Shown piece by piece: positions 55,701 through 64,000 of a DNA stretch of 64,000 bases; positions within the stretch are counted from its first letter, which is position 1; every line of letters starts with the position of its first letter. The DNA is from Ciona savignyi. Lineage: Eukaryota; Chordata; Ascidiacea; Phlebobranchia; Cionidae. A program made the translations under genes and the position numbers. Location: the NCBI GenBank assembly GCA_000149265.1, contig CH003228.1, positions 929,277 to 993,276 on the forward strand. Reading direction: 5' to 3'. A model generated the notes under the pieces. It ran no database searches, was not told where the DNA came from, and was given only the letters and a program-made list of their open reading frames with translations.

Positions 55701-57512
55701 CGATTATAACGTGATTAAAGTTGCCACTGATTGTATATATTTCTACAATAATTGTTTTTTTTGTGCAAAATTTCCCCACATTTTAAATTATTAACGAATA
55801 AGTAATAAGTACAGACTTCTAAATCAGGGACAACAAGTCGGTTTGTGCACATTGGTATGATGGGAGAAGTAAGGAAAATAGGCTGAATTTGAGTAGAATC
55901 GACGCATCGATCAATATACAGCTTGTTGGCAGTGGTATTGTGTTGTTCAAATCGAAATTTGAAGTTTTAATATTATTAGTATACGTTTAAATTGTTGGAC
56001 CAGTTATGTCTTACTCTTGAGAAGTGATTGATCTCACACTGCTGCACAATTTTCGCAGATCTATACGGACCTCACAGTTGCTGTACTAGGTTTTTACAGT
56101 CCAGGACAGTCGCATGTTTATTACTGAAGTGCTTTTACATCAGGTTACTTTATTTCACTCTACTAGTGCCGGCTTGCTTGTATGGACTTATTTCAGTAAC
56201 TTAAGATGCCATTTTAGATGAAATATTTTACCATTACCAAAACGAACCGACTTGTTTTCACTTATTTAGTAGTTCTGCACAAAAACCTGTAGCCGATAAA
56301 CTTACCAATGAAAACCTATTCGTCTTGATGCTCTATGTCTACAGTTTTCAAAAGTAAGTTGCAAATGTTGCTACATTCTTGCAATATGATATTTACCCAT
56401 CCAACCATTTCCAGCAACCCCGCGGAAACGAAGATTTTCTCTGGTGCGGAGTTTTTCATTAACATTGGAACGACTCGAACCAGATTGAACTAGACCAAAC
56501 CGGATTGATCTGTTCCCCAAGTCATAGCGCTCAATCAGCTGCTTTCGATTTTTATCGCGCTGGAAGAATTCAGGGAATAGCACGCATGATCCCATTCGTG
56601 GATCTTTTCTTTTCCAGTTTCCGTCAAGAAATTTGTGCCTTTCTTGTCGCAATATTTTTTCTTCAATCTGTTTTTAGAAAATAAACAAAAATATGTACTT
56701 CCTACATTGCTTTGAATAAGTTAGTTGTTCCGCAGCTACTACAATTATGTGGATTGGCTTTACCATGTCCCGGAGTTCAATTTTAACACTGCCAGATAAC
56801 CTATAGTATGTTACAATATCTGAATGCAAAGCAGCCATTTGTGCAGTAATGCTTTCTATCTTGCACCTGCGATGGTGCAATTCCCCTTTAAGCAGCATCA
56901 TTATTAAGTGAAGCGTATCTACATCTACCGAATCAATTTAATAACTTTTGACGTTAACAAAATAATTCGACAAGAAAATACACGTCATAAAAAGAAGTCT
57001 TTCTTCGGCAGGTTAATATTATTAACCACATTCATTATCCACAGTTCGAGCGTCGATTCGAAAATCAAAGGCACATCCTTCCAGAAGACAAGTCCACGAC
57101 AGCAGCAGCGATGATGACGTGCCGAGTCAACCAATCAGAAGGCAGTCTACCAGATCACGTGTCAATCGTCGTCAGGTTGTCACATTCTCCAGCGACGACG
57201 ACGATGATGATTTTGAAAACGATTCCAAAGGTTCGGTTTATTATTAACATCATCGTCTTATTTAATGATAAAACTGTTTTCTTTGTCCGTTGGGGATTTT
57301 CACTGCCTGAAAAAACACGACTGTTTATTGTTGGGAGTGCCTGGTGTTTTTACGACCAGTTCAATGTCAAAACTCTGATTTGTTTAGAAAATGTCGAAAC
57401 CGCAGAAGAATGCGATGAAGCAACGCAGGAAGGTAATGACGAAGTTTCGTCGCCAATCAAACGCAAGAAAATCTCGGTCAGCCAATCCAGTCGATCTACG
57501 CTGCGTGTTTGA
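40727..57512 (+). CDS. NCAPD2: Condensin complex subunit D2 (condensin I HEAT subunit), interrupted in exon 4
   Basis: HEAT-repeat subunit of condensin I, which with SMC2/SMC4, NCAPH and NCAPG compacts mitotic chromosomes. I traced 29 phase-consistent exons totalling 1,351 codons (about 1,400 in human, recalled): 40727-40844, 41309-41443, 41674-41913, 42470-42517 plus 46017-46080 (exon 4, split), 46313-46417, 46625-46765, 47011-47158, 47548-47645, 47748-47867, 48286-48403, 48623-48698, 48994-49157, 49427-49592, 50044-50152, 50416-50551, 50647-50756, 51096-51328, 51584-51736, 51929-52046, 52295-52361, 52645-52753, 52988-53118, 53505-53665, 54035-54212, 54292-54470, 54738-54921, 55182-55317, 57045-57230, 57388-57512. 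Landmarks: VGGATADDADQEFI (exon 21), then ANLTIAAGDLSVRFPNTLEPW and the VKGHVSEMA and PDIISRLSDPDIG blocks of the Cnd1 domain. The tail is basic and then acidic (FSSDDDDDDFEND). Exon 4 carries a 3.5-kb transposon, so read without unusual splicing this copy stops at 42622-42624 after 215 residues. Confidence 0.93.
41960..42390 (-). mobile_element. Truncated pogo-like DNA element, NCAPD2 intron 3
   Basis: Read on the - strand from 42390, the sequence starts CAGTGGAACCTCAATAACAC and follows the element at 62121-62633 for about 300 bp, sharing CATTCTGTTTCAATAACGC, GTTTCCAGACCAGGACCGCC and TTTTGGTCCAAAACTT. A TA dinucleotide flanks the outer end (42391-42392). No matching terminal repeat is visible near 41960, so the other end is lost or diverged; that boundary is approximate. 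A 69-codon open frame on the - strand (41955-42164) lies in the part corresponding to the transposase N-terminus and is probably a decayed remnant. Confidence 0.7.
42510..42517 (+). repeat. Left target-site duplication of the hAT-like element
   Basis: ATTGATGA, within NCAPD2 codons for I-L-M; identical to 46009-46016. Confidence 0.9.
42518..46008. mobile_element. hAT-like DNA transposon inserted in NCAPD2 coding exon 4
   Basis: A 3,491-bp element. Its left end CAGTGGCGCCGAG and the reverse complement of its right end, CAGAAGCGCCGAAC, form imperfect terminal inverted repeats of 12-13 bp. It is flanked by perfect 8-bp duplications ATTGATGA. An 8-bp duplication with CAG...CTG ends is the hAT superfamily pattern. 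Subterminal repeats CACACTCTAGA occur at 42554, 42583 and 45975 and may bind transposase. The interior is richer in CpG than the flanking gene and contains a strong hairpin (CCACGGCA...TGCCGTGG, about 45236-45259). The longest open frames are under 100 codons and show no hAT transposase motif I recognise, so it appears non-autonomous. Removing it with one duplication copy restores the NCAPD2 frame. Confidence 0.88.
46009..46016 (+). repeat. Right target-site duplication of the hAT-like element
   Basis: ATTGATGA, immediately followed by the continuation of NCAPD2 exon 4 at 46017. In the NCAPD2 frame the junction just upstream contains TGA (46007-46009), so the frame cannot be entered from inside the element. 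Confidence 0.9.
56371..56901 (-). CDS. Putative nested antisense gene in the last large NCAPD2 intron, unknown function
   Basis: On the - strand, exon 1 is 56901-56764 (46 codons, starting ATG ATG, with an in-frame TAA about 37 nt upstream). A 96-bp intron (56763-56668) has a GTAAAG donor and a CTAAAAACAG acceptor. Exon 2 is 56667-56371 (98 codons plus TAG). The 144-residue product is basic and mostly helical in character, with a KIESITAQMAALHSDIV stretch, then EEKILRQERHKFLDGNWKRK, FPEFFQRDKNRKQLIERYDL and an Arg-rich end. I do not recognise the family. A strong donor (GTAAAT) near the end of exon 2 could instead lead to a short terminal exon at about 56340 ending EHQDE. AATAAA hexamers occur on the - strand further downstream (about 56116-56153). 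It lies inside intron 55318-57044 of NCAPD2, which otherwise shows nothing coding. Confidence 0.5.
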
Positions 57513-57985
57513 TTATCTTTACCACCTTTTTTCCACTGCCTTAACTGTTTATTTTTGTTTCCGCGTCGCAAAAAAACTACTTTGAAGTTAAAAAAAATCT
57601 TGTTTCGTAAATTTGTGTACATAATATAGCTTACCCAACTTGAACTGAAACGAAATGTGTTGTTGATGCTCCTTGCGAGTGCTGTTGTTTAGCAAGCTTT
57701 GTAGCGAAGATCCTCTAAGTCTGCATTTACACCTGAAAGAAATTTGTTTTGTCTTGCGCGCGACAAAAACGTTTTTGTCCGAAGCGCGTTTTTTGTTTTA
57801 CTGAATTCAAACCAACTAAAGCTCAGACAATAAGAGTGTAGCCACTGTAGTGCAACCGGCGGGCAGATCGCTAGCGTAAAAGGCAAGTTTCTCAACTGGG
57901 CGTGTACTTCTTGTATAGACTACTAGTAGAAAAGATCAAGCGTTCGTGCTTAAAAACTTGTTAGTGGACGAGTGTACTTGTCAAC
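57513..57985 (+). promoter_or_regulatory. NCAPD2-SLC6 spacer (NCAPD2 3' UTR and SLC6 promoter)
   Basis: 473 bp that must hold the end of NCAPD2 and the promoter of the transporter. No coding sequence. A perfect 18-bp palindrome GACAAAAACGTTTTTGTC lies at 57762-57779, preceded by a further inverted TTTTGTC arm at 57747-57753. No consensus AATAAA was noticed. Confidence 0.4.
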
Positions 57986-60900
57986 ATGGCAGACCAGGTA
58001 TGTAGTAGTGTTCGTTTTTATTAAGAAAACTAATATCATTATGATTAAATTGTTGCCTAACATAATAGAAAGGAGACGGGACAATAGCTGCTAAGGATGA
58101 AAACCAAGACCGTGGGAATTGGGACAAAAAATCCGACTACATATTGTCTTGTATTGGCTACGCTGTAGGTCTGGGCAATGTGTGGCGATTTCCATTCCTG
58201 GCTTTTCGAAATGGTGGAGGTACCGACTTTTATATTAACAATTTGGCTAGATGCCGTTGTACAATATGTAACACTTATTCCTACATCCCTTGGGGCGAAC
58301 CAAACATTCAAAATTATTATTCAGGTGCGTTCCTTATACCATACGTTATAATGTTGGTGTTTGCTGGCCTCCCAGTTTTCTTTCTCGAGTGTGCGCTTGG
58401 ACAGTTTTCGAGCTTAGGCCCAATCTCCGTCTTCAAGTTCAGTCCCATATTGAAAGGTAAACAAACCTTTATATCTACGTAAAGGTGTCGCGTAAAACTG
58501 TTGTTCAGTTGCACTAAACAATCACTGATATATGTCCACAGGCATTGGGTTTTGCATGGTGATCCTTAACATACTGGTGAGCATCTACTACAACGTTATT
58601 ATCACGTACACCCTCTTCTATTTCTTTGCGTCCTTGACCCCAACCCTTCCGTGGGAGAACTGTGACAACTGGTGGAACAATCCAACTCATTGCAGCACCA
58701 AATTCGGTGAGTCAAAATTCCGCATCCCATACCAAATTACAGTCAAGAAATATTAGGAAAATTTGCTACATTTTTTATGTGTTTGACATTATACCAGTTT
58801 TGATAATAACCGTTGTAACTAAAACTGAATACTTTTGTAAGTGCATCTGAAATGTAATGTCAATGTTTTTTTTACAGTCGAAAGATGTACGCTTAGTTTA
58901 ACTGAGGAACAAGCAAGAAATCAAAGTTTTCCTACTCTTAATATAACAAGTTTCATCTACCCGGGAAGTAAGTAACCCATGTGTGGTAATCTACTGGTGC
59001 AGTTATATGACATTGGTGGTGGCCACCCTTCTGTGGACCTCTTTCGTCAGTAAAATGGTAATAAACGTTAAGGAACTGAAATTATTTGCTATGTCATTCA
59101 GACTATGCGTTACACCGCACCATAGTCATATTTATAGAGTTTTGAAATAAGATTATCAAACTTCTCTAATTTAACGCATTTCGTATTTAGAAGCTTACGC
59201 CCATATTCCCACAAAATTGTCTAATCTTTAGAGTTAATATTAACGGTTAAAAGTTCTTATGACGGATTGTGACGTTTCAGCTACCGTGAGCAATGCAACA
59301 CAAATTGCAACCGACCTTGGTGTACCAGTTGCCAGCATTTGCATAGACATCACCAAAACCAGAGGGACAAACCCAAGTGAAGAATTTTGGGAGTAAGATT
59401 GTGCTAGATTTGTTTCTTCATGCTTTGATTGCACGGTTCGTTGCAGGAACTATGCGCTCCAAAGATCCGCAAACATCGACGAAACTGGAACTGTTATTAC
59501 GTCATTAACGCTGTGTCTCCTTCTCGCTTGGATAGTTGTTTACTTCAGCATGATACGTGGCATTAAATCATCCGGAAAGGTAAGTCGACCCTGTTTGACT
59601 GTCATGCTTGAGCTGTTTTGTTAGCGCTTAAACGTGCTGTAGGGCAGGAGATTACTTTGTTTTGTTGTGAATGACAGGTGGTCTACTTCACCGCTTTGTT
59701 TCCCTATGCCGTCCTGTTGATTCTGCTGATACGAGGAGCCACGTTGGAAGGTGCTTATGATGGTGTACAGTATTACATTGGAAGCCAATCCAACTTGGAG
59801 AAGTTAAAGGATGCAAACGTAAAATTATCAGTCACTTATTGTAAATAACATGCTACATTTAAAACGCTGTTTCCCTTTAGGTATGGAAGGACGCTGCGAC
59901 ACAGATTTTCTTTTCACTTAGTGCAGCTTGGGGAGGCCTCATTGCACTTTCCTCCTACAATAAGTTCAAGAACAATTGTTTTTTTGACTCAGTTGTAGTT
60001 TGCTCCGTAAACTGTATCACTTCACTATTCGCGGGTTTCGCTATTTTCACAGTGGTTGGGCACATGGCCCACACGCTGGGTAAACCCGTTGATGAAGTTG
60101 TCAAATCAGGTAAGCTTGTTGTGGTCACGATAAAAGTAAATTAAATACTGGGATGAGATTAATAACTTAAACATTTTGACAGGTTTTAGTCTTGCCTTTG
60201 TTGCCTACCCCGAAGCGATAGCTCAGTTGCCAGTTTCACCTCTCTGGTCGATCCTGTTTTTCCTTATGCTCTTCACGCTTGGTTTAGATAGTCAGTTTAC
60301 TGGAGTGGAGGCAATCTTAACAGCATTTACGGACATGTTTCCAGCTCAGCTGCGAAATAAGCGAAGCGTATTGACTCTCTCCACGGTTGCTGTACTGTTT
60401 CTGCTTGGGTTACCGAACGTTACAAACGTAAGTCTTAATTTTTTTAAACAATTTTCGGCTTTCTCGAATCAACCAATTTTTTTCATAGGCTGGTGTTTAC
60501 TGGTTAAACTTGATTGATAATTATTCTGCTGGATGGGGTTTAATTATAATCGCTGTTCTGGAATTAATCGGGGTCGCATGGATCTATGGAGGAAATCGCT
60601 TCATAGAAGACATTGAAATGATGATCGGCAAGAAAAGCTGGTGGTTCTGGTTTTACTGGAGAGCTTGCTGGTTCTTTATCTCCCCATTGCTGCTAATTGT
60701 GAGATATTCGATTACTATTCCCCTGTATAATATCACTTCTCTTTGTATAATACACTTTCTCTTACGCGCCAAAAACAAAGACCGGAGATATTCTATAGTG
60801 CAATCGTACAGCCCGAAACCCTGATTTCACATTTTAATTTCTGTAGATAATAATTCTAATTAATATTAACATTTTTCCTGGGACACATGTGTGAGTCGCT

Positions 60901-61692
60901 TTGGCTAATTTGGCATGTTCACGAAAATTGATTTAAAATTCCAGGCTATTCTAGTGTGGTCGCTTGCCACGTTGACACCGCCGGAGTACGCGGGTGTTCC
61001 ATACCCCGATTGGGCGAATGCGCTTGGATGGTGTTCCATTGCTGTTGGATTGATCTTTATTCCAATACTTGGTATATACGAAGTTGTAAAGAAAGGGGGA
61101 AATGTTTTTAAGGTAAAAATCAACAAAATGTACTTAATTAATTGCGGCCATAACAAACTTCCTTGTTCTCTATATTATACATCATAGCTAAGCATAATTG
61201 TGATGTAAAATTTTAATTGTACGGTTAGGATATATATGTTTATCCCTGTGAATTGGAAAGAGCAATATAGGTGATTTTTTATAATTTCGCGGTTATATAA
61301 TGTAGCGTTCTCACACAGGTAAGCGTCGGGAAAGTCTGGTTACCAGAGCTGTTGCAGTGTGTTGTGTATAATTAAATAGTCTCTTCAATTTTGGTTGAAT
61401 TCACTAAATTCAATAGGTTCATCATTTAAGTACTGTGACTAAAAACACAACTAACCAGCAAGTGACTAAAGGCAGTTTTCGTGACTCACGCCTGGCATTT
61501 CAGGCTTCGGATCCTGCACCAGACTGGGGTCCTTACCTGAAGAAATTTCGCGGTCAAAGATATGCCAACATGTCGGAACCCGTTGAAGCGTTAGCTCTTG
61601 CGAAATTCGCACCGCCTGTCGAAAAGTACGTTATGAAAGGAGAAGAAAATCCGGTCTTCGCAGAAGAATTGGAAGAAAAAACGAAACTTTAA
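57986..61692 (+). CDS. SLC6A14: SLC6 family Na+/Cl--dependent amino-acid transporter, SLC6A14-like
   Basis: Plasma-membrane symporter predicted to import amino acids with Na+ and Cl-. Thirteen phase-consistent exons give 658 residues: 57986-57997, 58069-58219, 58325-58456, 58542-58706, 58878-58967, 59281-59392, 59447-59579, 59678-59818, 59881-60109, 60183-60427, 60489-60698, 60945-61112, 61504-61692. TM1 carries the family signature [14 protein letters not shown] plus RNGGGAFLIPY. The second extracellular loop has the conserved Cys pair (WENC...THC) and N-glycosylation sequons NQS, NIT and NAT. TM6 reads [11 protein letters not shown] (about residues 322-332), then [39 protein letters not shown] and [11 protein letters not shown] match SLC6A14 best, with GlyT1/2 next, so substrate range (neutral plus cationic amino acids, or glycine) is an inference. 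The start ATG has a good context (CAACATGG). Confidence 0.88.
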
Positions 61693-62120
61693 AAATACAT
61701 TAACTGTTTTTTATTTACTAGCCAAATTTTCAAAATACGTGAAAAATGTACAATTTCACGGTCCAGTGACTTGTTGAATCGGATTCTAACAACTCGGATT
61801 CTAAAATCGGATTTCTAAGGCGCAACTTTTATTGAACGACGTTCTGAGGAAGTGTAATAAAACTTTTGCTGCAACAATAACCTTTAATTAAAACTTATTA
61901 TTTTAGTTTAATAACTCGTGACTAACAATGGCTTAACTCCAATCACATATAAATTTGTTTTAACTTAAGCAATGATCCTGTTACCGATCCTAATATAGCA
62001 TGAGTCAATACACCTTTTTAAAATGTGTTCTTTGCACCAGTAACTTAACATTGGCATACAATTAAAGTCAGTCTTTGTTTCATTCCAATTTGCTAAAACA
62101 ACATAGTTTCATAACAAATA
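61693..62120. other. SLC6 3' flank
   Basis: AT-rich sequence without a coding region. AATAAA at 61856-61861, 164 nt after the transporter stop, is a candidate polyadenylation signal. Nothing else was recognised. Confidence 0.4.
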
Positions 62121-62633
62121 CAGTGGAACCCCGCTTAGGGACCACCTCGATAACACGACCACCTCACTATCAAGACCACTTTAGTGCGGTCCCAAATAAT
62201 TTACTATGCTAATGCATTGTATTCTGTTTCAATAACGCGACCACCCCGGTTTCCAGACCAGGACCGCCATAATTTGGTCCAAAACTTCAAATTTGACTCC
62301 GCTTAAGTGACCAAATGCTAAATAATTTCCCCTTTTCACCAAAATAACAAGGTTAAATTTTATTTATGATCAAAACAATAAGAATAAATGAGCGCACACA
62401 AAAAAATGTGGCAGACAGAACTAAATCCTACAAGATAAACTTTAGCATTAAATTCATTGTGCAGTATCTGATAAAAAATAATGGCGTTTGGTAAAAAATT
62501 AGTAAAAATGCAGACGTTTAAGCGGCATATGACGACAACTTGCTGCAAATCAAAATTCACTAACACGACGACCCCACCAACGCGACCGCTTGATCACGGT
62601 CCCATAGGTGGTCAGGTAATCGGGGTTCTACTG
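62121..62633 (+). mobile_element. Non-autonomous pogo-like DNA transposon, complete ends
   Basis: A 513-bp element flanked by TA on both sides (62119-62120, 62634-62635). The left end CAGTGGAACCCCGCTTAG and the reverse complement of the right end, CAGTAGAACCCCGATTAC, form imperfect terminal inverted repeats that extend into a shared ACCACCT. TA duplication with a CAGTRGAACC start is typical of pogo/Tigger elements of the Tc1/mariner superfamily. An internal frame near 62410-62500 (VADRTKSYKINFSIKF followed by IVQYLIKNNGV) looks like the start of a pogo-type N-terminal DNA-binding domain, ending at a stop codon; no catalytic domain remains. Related to 41960-42390. Confidence 0.8.
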
Positions 62634-62635
62634 TA

Positions 62636-64000
62636 CGTGAAAAAGACGTAGTTTTAAGTTTTAAAAGTGGGCTTTTGTCCGCATTATAGGTCGCAGGCGC
62701 AATTTCCACGCTCGTGACTTGTGCAAGCAGAGGGTAATTAATAATATTTAGCTCGCGCGTAATCTACGAGTTAACAAGTTTTTGTTTGGGAAATTAGTGG
62801 TTTTTAGTTAGAATTTCTTTAATACTGTTTTTTTGTATAGTTTAATATACCGTTATGGTACACTAGTAAATAAAGAAAAGTGTACGAGTATACTCAATAC
62901 TGCTACACAAAGGCTCCAATTGTAACTCATTAAATATAAAACGAAGTACCATCGCAAGTTTAAAAAACGCATTGCATTTCATCTGCACCGCCAGCACGCC
63001 GGCGAAAAATTTATTGTTTCTGTCTGTACAGTACTGCTCCAAAAGCAAAGCGTCGAAGCGTGCGCTTTGCTTTCGACGTTTTCTGTGTGAACCCAGCACT
63101 AAAGTGACAGAACATTGGATTGAAACCTTCTAAAGTAAAGAAACAGCAAAATTGAATACAAAGATGTGTTGGTTAAAAATTGGCCGGCGCCTCGACCAAA
63201 ACGCTCTATTTCCATTTTGCATTGTACAGTAAGTAGTACACTTCAATGCCGAATACCTCAAATGCTTTAGTAACTTAGCGTTTTAAGGAAACCGCAGGTG
63301 CTAGAACAGTTATACCGGTAGTTGATCGTTTAAAGTATAAACAACGGAGTTTTACTTGTCCGGTGATTTCTAATGGGTCCTGTGGTAACAAAAGTTGCAC
63401 ATAACTATTGTAGAATGTTAAGCGAATTGGTACTACTCAGGTTTGTTTATTGGGTTTAATCAAGCGGAATTTTACGTTTTCTTTTTTCCCGGCGAGTGTG
63501 AATGCGGTAGTGTTTTTGTAGCTAGACATCCAATTCGGGAATTCGCAATACGCAACAGAAGTATATGCAGAGGAGACAATATCATATAAAGAGTTGTAGA
63601 AAAGTATTTTGCAAAGATTTGGTAAAGCAGTGCTATTGTGTTTTCTTGGGTGTCCCGCTCTGTTGAGTTAAGAAATGAGCAGAAATAATAATAAGTGTAT
63701 GACGATAGAGACGTCCACTTAGTGATTCAGTGGGCTAAGACGGGAAAAAGTTAAGGGCCCTCGATAACTCGCCGAAGGCTTGTAGTATTTGGCGATTTTT
63801 CATCTGAATCGTATCAGTCCATCTATACCCGCAGGGGTAAAGCGTGGTGTGAGATACGACGCAGCATACCACGCACTAGCACTCAGCAATGAAATACCGA
63901 CATTATTTTTGAAAGTTTGGGCGTTGACCTATGAAGCGTTTGACTTAGAAATAAGTCCTTTATTAAGCAGTGCTCATATAAAATTTTATTTTGCAGAGGT
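62636..64000. other. Non-coding end of window, no gene recognised
   Basis: No exon with protein similarity was found on either strand. Two perfect or near-perfect hairpins are visible: AAAGCAAAGCG at 63042-63052 with CGCTTTGCTTT at 63063-63073, and GCGTGGTGTG at 63842-63851 with CATACCACGC at 63865-63874. A 78-codon open frame on the - strand (62863-63099) spans the first hairpin and has no recognisable character. Confidence 0.4.

Noticed and set aside
39798-57985. Possible operon of DNAH2, NCAPD2 and the SLC6 gene, which share a strand
   Set aside because: Spacers of 929 and 473 bp, separate promoter-like motifs and unrelated functions argue for independent genes. Known tunicate operons have much shorter spacers.
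57986-61692. Assignment of the transporter as a glycine transporter (GlyT1/GlyT2)
   Set aside because: TM6 and the C-terminal tail resemble GlyT, but the TM8-TM12 blocks ([31 protein letters not shown]) fit SLC6A14 better as I recall them. GlyT is kept as an alternative only.
63715-63790. tRNA-like block (TAGTGATTCAGTGGGCTAAG) near the window end
   Set aside because: It has an A-box-like word but only a poor B box, and I could not form acceptor and anticodon stems; too weak to call a tRNA or SINE.

Overview
This is nuclear DNA of an animal. It is A+T-rich and holds intron-dense genes with short introns (mostly 80-600 bp) and GT-AG junctions. The proteins align almost end to end with vertebrate orthologues. 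Compactness, base composition and the mix of small DNA transposons and tRNA-derived SINEs suggest a tunicate such as Ciona; that is an inference, not something the sequence proves. Three genes lie head to tail on the + strand, and one small gene is nested on the - strand. || Region 1 (17-39797): an apparently complete axonemal dynein heavy chain of the DNAH2 type (inner-arm dynein f/I1, beta heavy chain). I could place 85 coding exons that stay in phase throughout and add up to 4,461 codons plus stop. They run from tail and linker through AAA1-AAA4, stalk with microtubule-binding domain, AAA5-AAA6 and the C-terminal domain. Only the first exon is uncertain. Introns hold two related tRNA-derived SINEs (about 14.1 and 17.1 kb), a 34-bp minisatellite (23.3 kb) and a (TA)n tract (33.1 kb). 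|| Region 2 (39798-57512): a 0.93-kb spacer with E2F-, CCAAT- and CHR-like motifs, then NCAPD2, the HEAT-repeat D2 subunit of condensin I. It has 29 exons and 1,351 codons once one insertion is set aside. Coding exon 4 is split by a 3,491-bp element with hAT hallmarks: an 8-bp target duplication (ATTGATGA) and imperfect CAG...CTG terminal inverted repeats. Joining the flanks across one copy of the duplication restores the conserved reading frame exactly, so this haplotype carries a recent, probably disruptive insertion in an essential gene. Intron 3 holds a truncated pogo-like element. The last large intron holds an apparent unrecognised two-exon gene on the - strand. || Region 3 (57513-64000): a 0.47-kb spacer, then a 13-exon SLC6 neurotransmitter/amino-acid symporter (658 aa) closest to the SLC6A14 group as I recall it. 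The last 2.3 kb has no gene I can support; it carries a complete 513-bp non-autonomous pogo-like element with TA target duplication, related to the copy in NCAPD2 intron 3, and a few hairpins. || The genes belong to unrelated pathways (ciliary motility, mitotic chromosome condensation, membrane transport) and their spacing is too wide to suggest an operon.
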